Positions 41,970 to 54,920 of a DNA stretch of 64,000 nucleotides are shown piece by piece. A program made the translations under genes and the position numbers. How positions within the stretch are numbered: the stretch's first letter is position 1; each line of letters starts with the position of its first letter. The notes under the pieces were generated by a model. The model saw only the letters and a list, made by a program, of their open reading frames with translations. It ran no database searches and was not told the origin of the DNA. This DNA comes from Lethocerus indicus (taxonomy: Eukaryota > Arthropoda > Insecta > Hemiptera > Belostomatidae), in NCBI GenBank assembly GCA_019843655.1, contig JACDQD010000002.1:8235393-8299392 (forward strand), written 5' to 3'.

Positions 41970-43907
41970 ATTAAATACGATTATTATTTCTAATGGCTAC
42001 ACTTTTTTTTAATGCGGACCCTAGTAGCATACATTTCAGTGTAAGATGAATCAGAAAACCCAGCACTCGTCGGCCCAGTATTGCCGCGGAATAAACAGCG
42101 CATGACTTACGTATAATTGTCGGAAATGTGCCCTTTTCTCTAAAAATTGAAATTAGGTTTGATCCAGGCGTCGCTCGTTCCGATTTTTATCCGGACACGG
42201 GTCGAAAGGGGGGTAATTAGCGGTTGGGGTAGGTAGGCATGAGGGCGACCGCAGAGAGAAAGGTCATTGGGGGGTCAGCGGGTGGACAAATAAAAGTCGG
42301 GTGGAGGCCGCGGGGGAGACCTAAACCAATGGGAGAGCCGGCCCATCGCTCTCCCGTCCCATCGCCACTCTTTCCCTTCTTCTCCCTTCTTCCTCCTCCC
42401 TAATCTACCGAGCACCCGCTTTACATCTAATAGCCGAGGGACGACTCGCATCGATCCGCCGGCCCCTCCACCACCCTAGACCCCTCTCCCACTTCCCCCT
42501 TCTCACTCCCTCTTGGCTCTTACGAATTAAACGACCTATTTTATAACAGTTAGGGAACCGACTCGGTAATTAATAATGGCCCCGTGACGCCCTCCAACCC
42601 CCCCCCCCAGCTAAGACCGTTCCCCAGTTATTAAGGCCTTTCCTTCACCTCCTCGTCCTCCTACCGGTAGTCATATCGCCTAGACACAACAGCAAACGAA
42701 CATTCGAAGCAAATTCCGGTATGATCAAAACATCGACACGACTGCTAAACGCGAAGGAAAAGTTAAGTGTTTTATATAATTAAAACAAACTTAAATGAAA
42801 TTGGTGACTAGACAGATGACTTGAATGGCGATTTTCATAATTTTTAGAGAAGCATAAATCAATGTTTAAGAAAAAGTTGTAGTATTGTTCCCCAGCAAAT
42901 GATGTGAGTTGAAACCAACGTAGCCACCGGCTATCTGGGACAATGTTGGAAACAACACACTATCTCTACAGTGAACTGAAGTGAAAACGGACCCTTGGTA
43001 ACCATTCACTGTGGCCCTTCTAACAAAGTATATACACATTTAAATTTTAAAACGAAACGAAATAAGTTTCGGTTGAACTTCCGACATGAAAAACAGGCGA
43101 ACGAATGTCGCACGTCGGCCGGGAACGAAATCCAGTCTAATCTAATCGCGTTTTTTCTGTCGCATTTCGATAGCAACCGACCGATAGTCTGTTTTTTAAT
43201 GAAACAATAAAGGCATCAACAATAATAAACAACAAAAATGTGATGGAATTTTAGAACCTGTCTATATAATGGTGGCGATAATTTTTACGAACATAAAGGC
43301 CGACTCGCTCCCGATTTGTTGACTATGTACAGCGAAAACAGACGTTTTAATCGTGGAGAGCTATATTTTCTTTGGTCCGAAGCAGACCGCATTGTATTAC
43401 TACCGCCGCACGCAACCGGTTAATGAGAATTATTTCTTAACTTTAAAATTAAGGCCTACCCATTCGCAGTGTGTGAGAACCGCTTCCTGCGGTGATAATT
43501 TCCAAGTTACTTAAATCAAAAAAGCGTTTGATAAACCAGTTCTTACGCCTGAGACCCCGTTAACGGAGTTGGCTTTCAAACACGGTTAATGAATCGCCAA
43601 AGGTACGCGCAACGAACGCTTCTGTGTAATTAAAATTAATGACATTACCCGAGAAAGCAGCAATTTATTTTTTTCTTTTTCAACTGGAATTCCGGCCACC
43701 AATTAGGAATCAAAGAAAACACTGAATTGAAAAGTTTAGGAGAGAGGCAATGTTTCAACCAAATATTCAAAGCCGATGTCAATTATGTGACAACGTTGTC
43801 CTCTACAGAATAAGCCATCTATATGAATGACCATAGTAAAGGGAAATCAGGATAACACGATATTCTGCGTTCACACCGACTATATTTTAAAATTTATTAG
43901 AAAATAT

Positions 43908-43930
43908 AGGAAATATTAGAAATATTTCCT
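43908..43930. repeat. 10-bp inverted repeat
   Basis: AGGAAATATT, then AGA, then AATATTTCCT. It is a compact hairpin in AT-rich sequence, with no further context. Confidence 0.5.
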
Positions 43931-46255
43931 TCTAAATCAGATAGACGTTGGGTCTAATTTCAACTTTACATAGTAGATAAGAGAAACTAAACACGAATAG
44001 ACGATTTAAATATTTTAGAAATCTCAACTTATGTTAAACAAACGATTAATAGTTTATCTTTAGTTAACACAGTCAACACTGGCAGTTCAGGAAGGTCGCT
44101 GTTATCATAAAATTTCAAAATTTGCAAAACTTATTAATAAAGATACATGTTCATTACAGAGGCTGTTAGTTTTGCTGCAGGTTTTAAATAAGACCATTAT
44201 TATATTAATCCTGTATGAAATCTCCCCTAATACTGTCCGGCTCCACATTCAAATTAGCCTTTGTGTGGGAATATCAGGAGGACTTATAGTCGATTTTAAA
44301 AATAGCAAATGTCGCAAAATGTTACACGGGCAGAGGCCACCACCATCCACAGTACATTGCCCTGACAAAGGGCCACTTGAAAAACGGAAAGCCGAGAATA
44401 AACTGATAACGCTTGCATGCCTCACACATTAATTCCGTTATCCTTATTAGCACTCGACCCTCTCAAACTCAATACCCACCTCACTCTGCTCCGATATAAC
44501 CTCTCATTATCTGGCATCAGCGCGGTTTTAAATACGATTCACTTTAAACTAATATATATGAACCGATACTATTGTTACTGTTGTTGAAATAAAACTTCAT
44601 TACTTACGCCCAGTAATAACCCGAGATAATTATTATCGTACGAGCCACAAACTACCTGATGTTAATGCTAGTAGTAACAAAAAATTCCAGGCGCAACGAG
44701 CGTATATAAAAGCACTCTTCCACTCAATTCAAATTTACGGTGCCGTCAACAATACCTATAAACACAGTTACTTAAAAACAACCGTAAGAGAAATGCACAC
44801 AAATGATTGAAAATACATTTCAAGTTATGTGGTAAATGTTACAAGGCAAGCAACTTAGAATGGCAAGCCTCTGCTATGTTAATGAAAATATTGATGCAGG
44901 TATCGCACGAGTGAGGATATTCTGCAGGATCGCAAAACCCCGAACGTATCTTAAGCTAATACCAACAATTCCTGATTGTTGGAACTACGACGGAAAGTAC
45001 ATTAACATTTTGAAAATCTGAAATTTCTAAAGCAATAAATTGTAAATAATAAATAATACTAATGTAGATAAATATAACAGTGCATCCGAATACAATGATA
45101 ATTCGTAGTATTTCTTTTCCCCCAGATATTGCTACATTGCTTTGTAGGAACAAGAGCGGGTAACCGAATTTAATATACGAAGCGACCAACTCTTAACTTC
45201 CCTTTGCATTGACATTTTATTTTAATCTATATTTCTATCACGCTATATATTGCATATAATTCCCGTTGTGCGTAGCAAATTTGAATCGAATACAAATAAA
45301 TACTGCCTGTATAAAGTGGGGAGAGGACATTAACCTGGCGCCGGACACGGAACAAAGTTCGAACGACTGAATGGTACTCAACAACAAACTAATGAGAACT
45401 CCGCGACGAGTGAAAGTGCTAATTATAATTCAAGTATTCAAAGTCTGTTCCGACTGTATTGTTCCACTGATAACGACCGCAGCTCCCTCCCCGATACAGC
45501 TAATTTATACAACTGTCCGCGTAATGATAAATACGTTCGTACTATTTAACACCGGCAAAAAAGGAAGTAATACAACAGGCTTTTCAAGGAGTTATACGAT
45601 GGTCTGCGATGGTTAGTTCAATTATCAATGATATGATTGTCTCCCACAGCTCTCGTTTTTGGTCCGGTCATTGAAATACCGGTTTGGACATAACGCTGTC
45701 AGTGTCTAAATACAAGGGCTATTTAAGAAATGAAATAAACGTTTATGCTTACCGGGAACCGTGCGTTCATGGAGTAACTTACTAGCAATTACAATACCCA
45801 CTGTATGAATTAACTCAGTAATATAGAATCGTCAATATCTGAATCAGGTTATCGGTGAGAAACCGGTGAAAAAAGAAAGACATACTGAAAATAGAAAGAT
45901 ACCCATTTAACTAATTTAACACCGGTACTCTGCTCCACTCAAAACCTTATTCAGGCATTGTACCGAAAGCGGTCTACCAATCGACCAAAACCGCGAGTGG
46001 TGGCGGATAATCACATATTTCATTACAAAACCATACCTCACCCTTTTACATGACCGACATTTGGCCATCGGCAAAAAACCTACTATCTTGACTAATATCT
46101 GCATTTTCCTGCCGACACTCCGTTTCACTTCGACCCAGCTACCTTCATACACTTCTTAATTGAAATATTATTTTTTTATCGGACCAATAATAATTTTCTT
46201 CACCAACGGGAAAAAGCTCTAAGAAACGAAGATAAATAAATGGGGGAAACTCGAT

Positions 46256-49200
46256 TGTCAGGTTAATGATAGGCGGCACTTTACTCGTGGCAAAATGTGA
46301 AATGCCCAAAGAATCTCGGCGAGAATCGGCGCTCGCTCGCCAGTTCTTCTAGCATTGTTCGAGGGGGGAAAATTAATTTCTCGCGAATATTTTTTTAAAT
46401 TCATTCCCAGGCGAGGCGCAATTACGGTGGACATCAAACGGGGGACAACCCAATTATTATTGTCGCGAAGAGAGAGGCGAAATTGCGGAGCCGTTGACGC
46501 GTTTTTTTAACGCCCGACACAATTACCTCTGCGGATAACTGCCTCTTAATTCGGAGCCATTTGAACGGATTTCGAAAAATTGGTTCTCCCACCATAAATT
46601 ATTCATGGCCGGGCGTGCATCGTAAGAAAATTACGGGCTAAGAACACTGAATGCGAAATAGGTGAAACGGCCGTGGCACTGAGTAGCATTTCAAATAATG
46701 TGATGCTACCTGAAGGTATGATACAGTAAACTGCGAAATTGATCCCCAACTCCTGTGGTGTTCAAAATGGACAGACAGAATGCGGTGAGCGCCACGTTAA
46801 AACTAACCAGCTTTTATCGCCAATATTTCATGTCCTCTGATGTCCCTGAAATGAGTTGTAATTTATGAACAGACATGAAATTCCATGTAGGGACTACGGT
46901 TTAGTGTGTAGGAGTGGGCACAGACAAGACAAGTAATATTAAACTCCGAGGAGACTTAAATCGGTTTAATTGTAATTTTAATTTCCCAGGCGGTGCAAAA
47001 TATGGCGGTAAATCAAACAAGACCAAGGTAGGATGCTGTAAAAAACCAGTAGCAAGTTAATTTCGTCTACGGTTTTAGGTTACGTGTGGTAAGTAATGAT
47101 CAAGAACAATGTCTGTAGTTAGGCGTGTATATATACTTATATAAAGATATGTGCATGGCGTAAAGACCAAAGAAGTAATGCTTACTTGATGACATTCTCT
47201 GATAATAACATGCCTTCGATTACTGCGAACTCTTTAAGTTGAACACATTCAGTATACAAACAAATTCTCTAGGCAAACCCCAGTTCAATAGATACTTAAA
47301 TATGTTTAAACATTTTTTGAAACCACTATATCAACAACCCATTGTGTTATCACATAGAATAACACATAATTTAAAAGGCATTTTCCACGGTAATTGCTTA
47401 ATTGTCTGACTGTTATAATGACCTGATTAATAATTAACATTAACGACCTTTAGTTTCAAAATTCAAAATATTATTACCATGTGAGCCCACAAGAGATGAA
47501 GCTTCAGGCAATTAAGAAGTTGCATGTAAAAATGCATTACTAAAATGTGTATTTTAGTTTTCTGCTGAGCGAACATGCTGAATGTTAAGCTGCTAAGAAT
47601 TCCCTTTAGCTTTATTTTTGCTCAGTCAAACTGACAAAAACTATTATTTCTTAACTCTGCTTCAATATTAAAAAGAATAAGTTTAGCCATTTCGCTTAAT
47701 CCATAATTAAATAAGAGCTTGAAGGTACAAAGAAAAAAAGAAAGAACAACTACCAATTACACAATTGATTATTATCGGTTTTGCACTATCAAGAGGTAAT
47801 TGAACTTTTGTATAGGAAAATACGTTCCATCGGTCATTATTTGGCAATTGCATTATGAGAGGATGAATAACACAGGCGTACAATATGCAAATAAAGGGTC
47901 TTAAAAAGCGTAGGATAAAAACTAAGTGAAAACTCTGCTCTGAGATAAACTACTACGATGCTTTGCTCAGTCATAAATAAACAATGGTTTGAAAACACTG
48001 AACCAACCTATTGGAGTTCGAAGAGTACAATTCACTTACACGACATTTTTGCTCATTTCTACAAGAAAGAACAGGATACAGATATGGTAATCAGTTCGTC
48101 ATGGCAAGTCCTAAAGACAACTAATTCTTAATACGTACATTCTTAACACCGGTCATCTATTAGGCGGTTTATACTTCCTGGAAAAAATAAATATTAAGCT
48201 TATAAGAGTAAATAACGGCATCGCAACACAAATTGTCATCGACAATTTCGAACCGATTTCTGTTCAATCAATCTAAGAATAACACCAAAATATCACTTGA
48301 ATTATTCAGCTCGATTATTCCCTTTCTGGCAACAATTAACAGTTCACGGTATATTTTCTACGACATCACATAATACCAACTATATTAACACAGTATTAAT
48401 GTTATATTTAATTTATTAATGAAACTATTACAGAAAAGGTAACATCGCGGTTTTCTGGCAGGTAAAAGGTAAAGGCCAAAAGAAAGAATACGTCGTTCTT
48501 ACCTTTCGGCAGTACTCAGTCTGCACGGAATCGATGGCCGCGCTCACCACGTAATACGAAGATCCCCGCTTAACTTCATACTTCGAAACGCACAAATACT
48601 GGATTGTCACAGGACGAAACAAGCGTCTAGAATAGCGAGAACGACAAACGATTCTGACTCAGATAGAAAGCTTCAAGCGTAAAAAGCAAAACACGCGGGG
48701 AAGGTTCCGCCAGTGGTCTCTAAATTACGCCGCCTTTCAGTCTGGCCAATAGACTCGGACTAAATACACCCGGGCCTCAATTGTGGCACACTGTTTTCAT
48801 TCGGAAATTTAAAATTTTAAAATTTAAATTGACTTAATTAATATTTCAAAGGGACTCCACAGGGAAAAATCTTCAAATAGAAGTTGCATTAATAAAAATA
48901 CAACATTTAAAGGCAATAGCACTAAAAGATAAAATATATCCTTATATTAGGCACAATTATGACTAGTGCTTTATTAGGCACTAATAAAACCTATTAATAC
49001 TACAGGAGGTGTTTTGTAATTCTAAATATATTGTGAATGATTATCACAATTGTAAAGGCGTCTTAAGTGGAAAACGAGGTCGTATAGCTCACATAGAACA
49101 GCGACTGGAATACCATGGGAAGCAGGGAGATACCTGTTCACGACAAGATTTCTATATCCGTCTGCATAATTGAATTTGAAATTTCGAATAACAGAGGCTC

Positions 49201-49860
49201 TCTAGACCCTGAATAAACCTGTGAGTTTTATCTTTTCTTTGTATGCATGTGACTAAAACTAAATTACCGAGCTAAATATAGCGGTTTGCAGGTGAACAAC
49301 CTCCGCCTAATAGTTTCAACAATCGCTAGTAAGAAGTTCTTTTTATAGCAATTCTGTTAACGCCCAAAAGTAACTTTTCTCAATAACGTGTGTTGGTAAA
49401 TTTGATGATTATATGGTCACGGAGTGAAGACAACAAAATTTCAATTAATCATAATTCACATTGTATTATGGAGTATATGTCTTTATCAATGTATTATGAC
49501 ACACTGAGCCTCTTCCAGTCATCACAAGTCATTCATTTGTCATTAACAAATGAAGGAGTTGCATTGCATATATTATAAAAGGACTGGACAAAATAAACTA
49601 ATGTATCATGATGGGCTGGGAGAATAACCGACTGAAAATGTACATCTACATTGTGTTTTTGTTTCGTGTTGTTTCGCATATAATGTATTATCTCTTATTT
49701 TTTATATTATTATATTCCCAAAATGGTTTTAAATTGAAACTGTACGATAACTTACAAATTGTATTAGTAGAAAATATAGCATTTATGTATAGTGTTCTAT
49801 GATTTTCTTTAAATACTAAGTATGATTAAAATTATGTATTATAATAACTTATCATGAGGT
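46256..49860. other. CpG-rich patch at 46.26-46.64 kb, then AT-rich spacer
   Basis: The patch alternates CpG-rich and AATTA-type words and ends with CCATAAATTATTCATGG, which resembles homeodomain binding sequence. The rest is AT-rich with no gene seen. Confidence 0.5.
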
Positions 49861-51473
49861 TGTACATTATAAGAAGAAGGTAATAAAAGCAAAAATCACG
49901 CTCACGTTAGTGTGTGTGCATGTGAGTGGGAAACGTGTTTTCTAAATATAAATGAGCGGAATTGGAAGGTGTATTTCCTCGATACTGGTTTTATTCTTGT
50001 TACCAGTCGCATGGAATGAAATTATATTCTCTGCTGGGGAGGACGGCAGTGTCAGTGATGATTTATCTGAGCACTGGGACCTAAAGCAGAGAGGGGCTCG
50101 GGGACATATCGGTATTTACGCGATCTTCAAGTGACGTGTTCGTTTGGATTCCCTTTTTGGAGAGAATAACATTTTTTGGTGGCAGAAAAATGAGCATACA
50201 GATCTGCCCACTGTAAGTTTGCAAATAGTATTTTTTACCTCAAGTTGGCAATTTTGGGAAAGCACCTGTTTTTCATAGTAGGATCAATAATTAAGAAATT
50301 TGTTCACACTCAGTTTGATTGTAAATCGAGATATTCAAATATTCAACAAATTTTGGGGTTCCAAGAATAATATGAATTTACTTCTCATCTCATCCATGAA
50401 AAATATTATAAAGCCCGTAATTTTCTGGCTATTATTTCATCAGTTGCATTTCATATGAAACGCAGCGTGATATTTAGATATATATTATATTTAAAGTATG
50501 TTTTGAGCACTGTTACTGTGGTAGTGACTTTGTCTGCTATGATATCCTCTTGTTTGTACTATAGAATGTGTTGCCTTCTGTCTTTTCTTTTATAGTGGTG
50601 TTCGTTATGTCGCTGTTGTCTTGTTCAGTGTACTAGTCGAGTGAATAGGGAGTTGTGTCTGGAGTTATCGTAATTTGTTAACTGGTTCGTACTGAATTCC
50701 ACTTCGTACAATGCACTTTTTCGATGCTGTTCCCTCCTGCACGGGTTTGCGTGTTACGAGCCGACCCCTTCAATAGCTGCGATTGTTTGTTCAGTTTCTA
50801 GTCGTGAATTTAGGTTCGAGCAATAGGCGAGGGTGTGGGGAAGAGGCAGCTAATCGATGGCGATCCATTCTCATGACGTACACGCTTGCAGGGACCCGTC
50901 CCGATTGGGGCACTCGGCGCCGTACCGGTTCAAACAATATCGGACTGAAGTAATGAGCTGTAATGCCCAGCAACATATAAATGCTGCCCACTATGTTTCT
51001 AATCACACACTTCAACCAAATCTCAACATACATGTTATAAATCCTCTCTATTATCATCACCTCTATTATCCATCAATTATCCTCCCACACGACGGCTTAA
51101 ACGACTCTGGCCTAGAGATCTCCTCGGTCTATAGTCAAGACAAACGTAAAAAAGTGCCATCACTCTTTATCGGTAAATGTAAGAGACAAAAACATTCCGC
51201 TATTGTACCTATAACCATAAAGGTTGATATATATTTCCTTATATACAAAACAGATGTATCATAGCCAGAGGGGAATGTATCCTTATATGCGTCCGTTTTT
51301 CCTCAGAGGATCTGTAAAAACAGAAGTAAACGCTCCAGCAAACATAGCCAGAGAGAAGTGGGACTGGCGGGGACGGTGTAGAGCGCACCAACAAGGGGAA
51401 CAGAAATCGAATCAAACCGCGATGAGTTGCGTCACTTTCGGATATAAGCGGCCACCTGTGTCTGCATGTGAGT

Positions 51474-51493
51474 TGTGTGTGTGTGTGTGTGTG
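51474..51493 (+). repeat. (GT)n microsatellite
   Basis: Short run of about nine GT units within a CpG-rich patch. The Cys-Val and Thr-His runs of overlapping ORFs come from it. Confidence 0.9.
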
Positions 51494-52034
51494 CCCGCGT
51501 TTGTTTGTGTGGGAGGGAGGCCCCTCTCTGAAGGTGGATCAAGTTACGCGGAGATCGGCCACCGGCTGCTGGGATGCTGACCAAGCCGAGACGTCCGACG
51601 GTGGGAGACGGGGCCGTCACCGCGCTACGGCCCCATGGGGGAGATCCGGTAATGAAAACGGTCCTACCAGCACCCCAGACGACGCCTCAACCCCAAACTT
51701 ATACATAATCCATTCGAGTTGAAACTTAAATTTAAATTAGATACGGGTCAGAGTGGTCAAAGGTTAGCCCGTGTCATATTCATCCGTGACCATTTGTCAT
51801 CACTATCAGTAATCGGTTAGAGTCTATACACTGTGAAGATTCAGTATTCATTCTTATTTTTATTTCAAATAAATAAAAAGTACTTCTAGTCTATTAATAT
51901 GTATATGTACACAGTACATTGTGAGAATTATATAAATATAGAAATATAAACTTATATAAAATCACTATTTGCTGCCAAATTGTCAAAGGAATTGTTAACC
52001 TTTTGGAGAGTTGCACAGCACAGTGCAGGTTTTG

Positions 52035-52037
<3 letters not shown>

Positions 52038-52083
<46 letters not shown>
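52038..52083 (+). repeat. (AT)n microsatellite
   Basis: Pure AT run of about 23 units, followed by a small inverted repeat (52125-52139 against 52251-52265). It lies some 400 bp upstream of the solitary hammerhead-like motif. Confidence 0.93.
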
Positions 52084-52087
<4 letters not shown>

Positions 52088-52124
52088 AATTTCATTTACC
52101 TCGGACCACGCTTGGATCCTCTAA

Positions 52125-52265
52125 CCGGAAGCAGTTACACCACAGGAATGTGCACAGTTATCAGGTGGTGGGACAAAATGACGTTTTTTCTCTTATCCCA
52201 CGGTTTTATCTTTAGGGTTGAATAATATTATTATTATCGGCTGGTGGAATGTGTAACTGCTGCCG
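52125..52265. repeat. Small inverted repeat, 15-bp arms
   Basis: CCGGAAGCAGTTACAC (from 52125) is matched on the other strand by the sequence ending at 52265, with one mismatch in the arms. The spacer is about 110 bp. It may be the remains of a short inverted-repeat element next to the (AT)n tract. No flanking duplication was found. Confidence 0.55.
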
Positions 52266-52474
52266 GACAGTCAAACGTAACTAATAGATAATAGATATTC
52301 CTTCTAAGTTATTATTATTTGAATGATTATGAACACGAGTGTACCTTTTATAATGTAATATTTATGAAAAATATATAGAACTAAACATTTAAAAAGTACA
52401 ATGCCAGTGCGGTATCAGTAGAGAGAGGATCCGACATCGGCAAACAACATAGCTTAAGTGCCTGACTAATGTAG

Positions 52475-52511
52475 GCTACTGAAGATGGCGAGAAGCCGAA
52501 ACTGGTCTATC
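52475..52511 (+). ncRNA. Diverged hammerhead-like motif, solitary copy
   Basis: CTGAAGA at 52479-52485 is followed by the GGC/GCC stem with loop GAGAA, then GAAACTGGTC ending at 52507. One change (CCGG to CTGG) breaks the stem III palindrome, and stem I pairs only two bases. Immediately downstream, GGTCTA and TAGACC form a 6-bp inverted repeat around TCGT (52504-52519). This resembles a head-on junction between two ends of the family. No full element boundary could be drawn. Confidence 0.45.
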
Positions 52512-54199
52512 GTTAGACCGAATTGACCATTGGAGATTTAAGATCGTATGAACGGTGGTAAAAAAAACTACATTCAGTCATTTCCTGCGGCTACATGCTC
52601 TTGGGACGCAGTTTTTGTGTCCATTCACATTTTATATTCTCACTACACGTTGCTGAGTTGTGCGAGTGAGGTTATCTAACCATGCACCTATATTTTGGAC
52701 TCGAAGTTAGGATAAACGTATGAAACCGATAGTTGCTGTAGTCATTACCCGAGTTTAAGTGATGGTAATAATTTTAATTGTTACGACTACGTAATTATAA
52801 CGGTATGGTTTAAGCCACACAACCCACTTATGCCTACAGGGTTAATTTCATGAATAATGTACAGATGGGTACTGGGATGTGTGAATAATTACAGTAAGAA
52901 AAGAAGATAGCGGAACTTTTTTACTTACCTTCTCCTCAAGAATTGACTAGGAGTAGTAAACCCTGAAAAAAGAAAATAGCATTACTGAAAATGAAAATTG
53001 AAATCATAGAACAAATTTGAAAAATTAATGTTATGAAAAATGATAAGATAGATTATATAATTTATTGTAAGACTGTTCCAGTGGTAAAAATTAATTTAGC
53101 TAATTCGAATGTACTTGTGCTACCAACCCACCAGCATTATTTTTCCAGGCAGATTATCGACAATAAACAATTTTCATGCTCGAAAACCCGTTTATGTTAT
53201 ATAGGGTGGAGTTAACACTAATGTCGGTCCGCGTCAGGATTTAAGACGAGCAGTCGCAAGCTCCAAAACTCTATATTTTACTGCTAATTAAAACAATAAA
53301 ATTTCTCGTGGGCCAACTTTTTTAATTAGAAGTCTTTTAACAAATATTTCATTCGGTGTTGGGTGCTATCGCGCCCGACACCAGTGTGAAAACATCGCGC
53401 GTCTTCGCAAAGAAAAAAATATATATATACATAAAACGGACTTAATTGCGCTAATCTGCGCAAAATATAGCGTCGAACATTAAATTGCCATTTATCTCTG
53501 TCGGTGGTATGGCGACGGCTCGGCTGTGGTAATACAACCGGGCGATCGGCGGACCGAAATTTACCCGGGAGAGTGATTTATTGGAAGCCATAAACCGCGG
53601 TGCCCTTTTCGTTTGATGCTGAAAAACGAATCGCGCGCACTACATAGCCCGAACTTGAACCGCCGAGCCATTTTTCGAGATAAACTATTCCATTACGGCC
53701 AGATAATAGATGGGAATAGAGCAGTAGTACGGGCCTTCAAGGATCCGGACAACTTAATAGCAATTTCATGCCGCCCATTTTATGGCTGCATATCGGAAAT
53801 TATGATTTAAATCGAGTACGGAAGGCAATAAGTAAGACAAGACGAAGAACTCCCTTCATGAATCCAAATAATTATTTGTCAAAACAATCCTCAGTTTTCA
53901 TTCGATTATAAAAGACCATGAAACCACCACGGGCAGAATGATCACTGCACTACTAATTAAACTTTTGTTTTATAACCTTATTTTCTGGATTTGAATAATA
54001 ATAAACTAGTAGTTGTAATAATCCTGGGTAATAAAATATTGTTCCGTCTTCTTATTGTCAACTATTCTTATTTGAAATGTTCTTAATAATATAATGGTAC
54101 ATTAACTTACATTGTCATTTAAATTCATGTAAACGGATTCGGGTTAAACTGAAACAATACTATCAGAAAAGGACTAGTGTCCTGTGTTTTATTATATAA

Positions 54200-54253
54200 A
54201 CAAAACTTCATTAAAAAACAAGCGCATGAACTTATTTTTTAATGAAGTTTTGT
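54200..54253. repeat. Perfect 19-bp inverted repeat (hairpin)
   Basis: Arms 54200-54218 and 54235-54253 are perfectly complementary, with a 16-nt loop. It lies about 670 bp beyond the PEBP stop codon on the downstream side. The stem does not continue past 19 bp, which is short for a microRNA precursor. It could be a transposon-end remnant or a transcript hairpin. Confidence 0.85.
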
Positions 54254-54920
54254 AGGTGAAGTGTTTTGTCTGTACTATGAAGGAGGGCTAGTGCAATGAG
54301 TTGAGCTGGGCGGAGGGAGAGGATTAGAGAGGGAGTGTGAGGCTAGGGCCGGTGCGTGCCATGGCACCATACAACCTTAACGACAGTGTAAACATCTGGC
54401 CCTCACCAGTAGTTAAACGATAAATAACCTCACCGACCGAACCTGCCTACATCATAGTAGTTGGCCTTTGCTCCGAATACAGTATAACATCGTAAATTTC
54501 TTCAAAATATAGCAAAACTTCTTCCTTTCTGATTTTTCAATTACGCCAGATGAAAACCCAACCACCGTCCCGGCACTGCTCAGTCCGGACTACAGATATC
54601 TCGCATACATTTTGTGTAATTTACCTATGAGCAAGACATTACACTAAAATGATATAATAAATACAAATATTGAGATTAGTGATTCTACTTTTTATGTTTG
54701 CTCGGATTGGTGGGCGATTAAAAGAGTTTCTCTGGTAACTAATATTAATTAAATTCTCGTTTACAAAATAATCGAGGAAAACAGCTAATGATTGGAAAGG
54801 AATATTTCATTATTATAAGAAAATATTCGCGAAATGTATTAAATCGAAACAAATAAATTCGAAACTAATATAAATGTTAGTCCGATGGGAATTATCGATT
54901 TATCTCAAAATGGATAGACG
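54254..54920. other. Downstream flank of the PEBP gene
   Basis: No ORF of note. It contains a 12-bp palindrome, GTGCCATGGCAC, at 54356-54367. No long A tract is seen next to the PEBP stop that would mark a fresh retrocopy. Confidence 0.5.

Larger units (their letters stand above)
39696..46255. other. AT-rich spacer with a CpG-rich patch at 42.06-42.69 kb
   Basis: Holds the (GA)n tract at 40.5 kb and the (CT)n tract at 41.7 kb. The 42 kb patch is about 630 bp, ends near a poly-C run at 42.60 kb and includes pyrimidine-rich sequence. No gene was recognised. Confidence 0.5.
49861..54199. other. Noncoding or unresolved; CpG-rich patches at 50.7-50.95, 51.34-51.70 and 53.34-53.80 kb
   Basis: Includes a 60-codon ORF with a hydrophobic N-terminus at 49952-50134 and a pyrimidine-rich splice-acceptor-like site ending in TATAG near 50596. 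The GT and AT microsatellites and the solitary hammerhead-like motif are also here. Small or spliced exons cannot be excluded. Confidence 0.4.

Noticed and set aside
50436..50470. CTGATGA on the minus strand as a further hammerhead core
   Set aside because: No paired stem II and no correctly placed GAAA follow it.
50857..51264. 135-codon ORF on the plus strand
   Set aside because: An antisense ORF overlaps its first half and no family signature was found, so support is too weak to call a gene.
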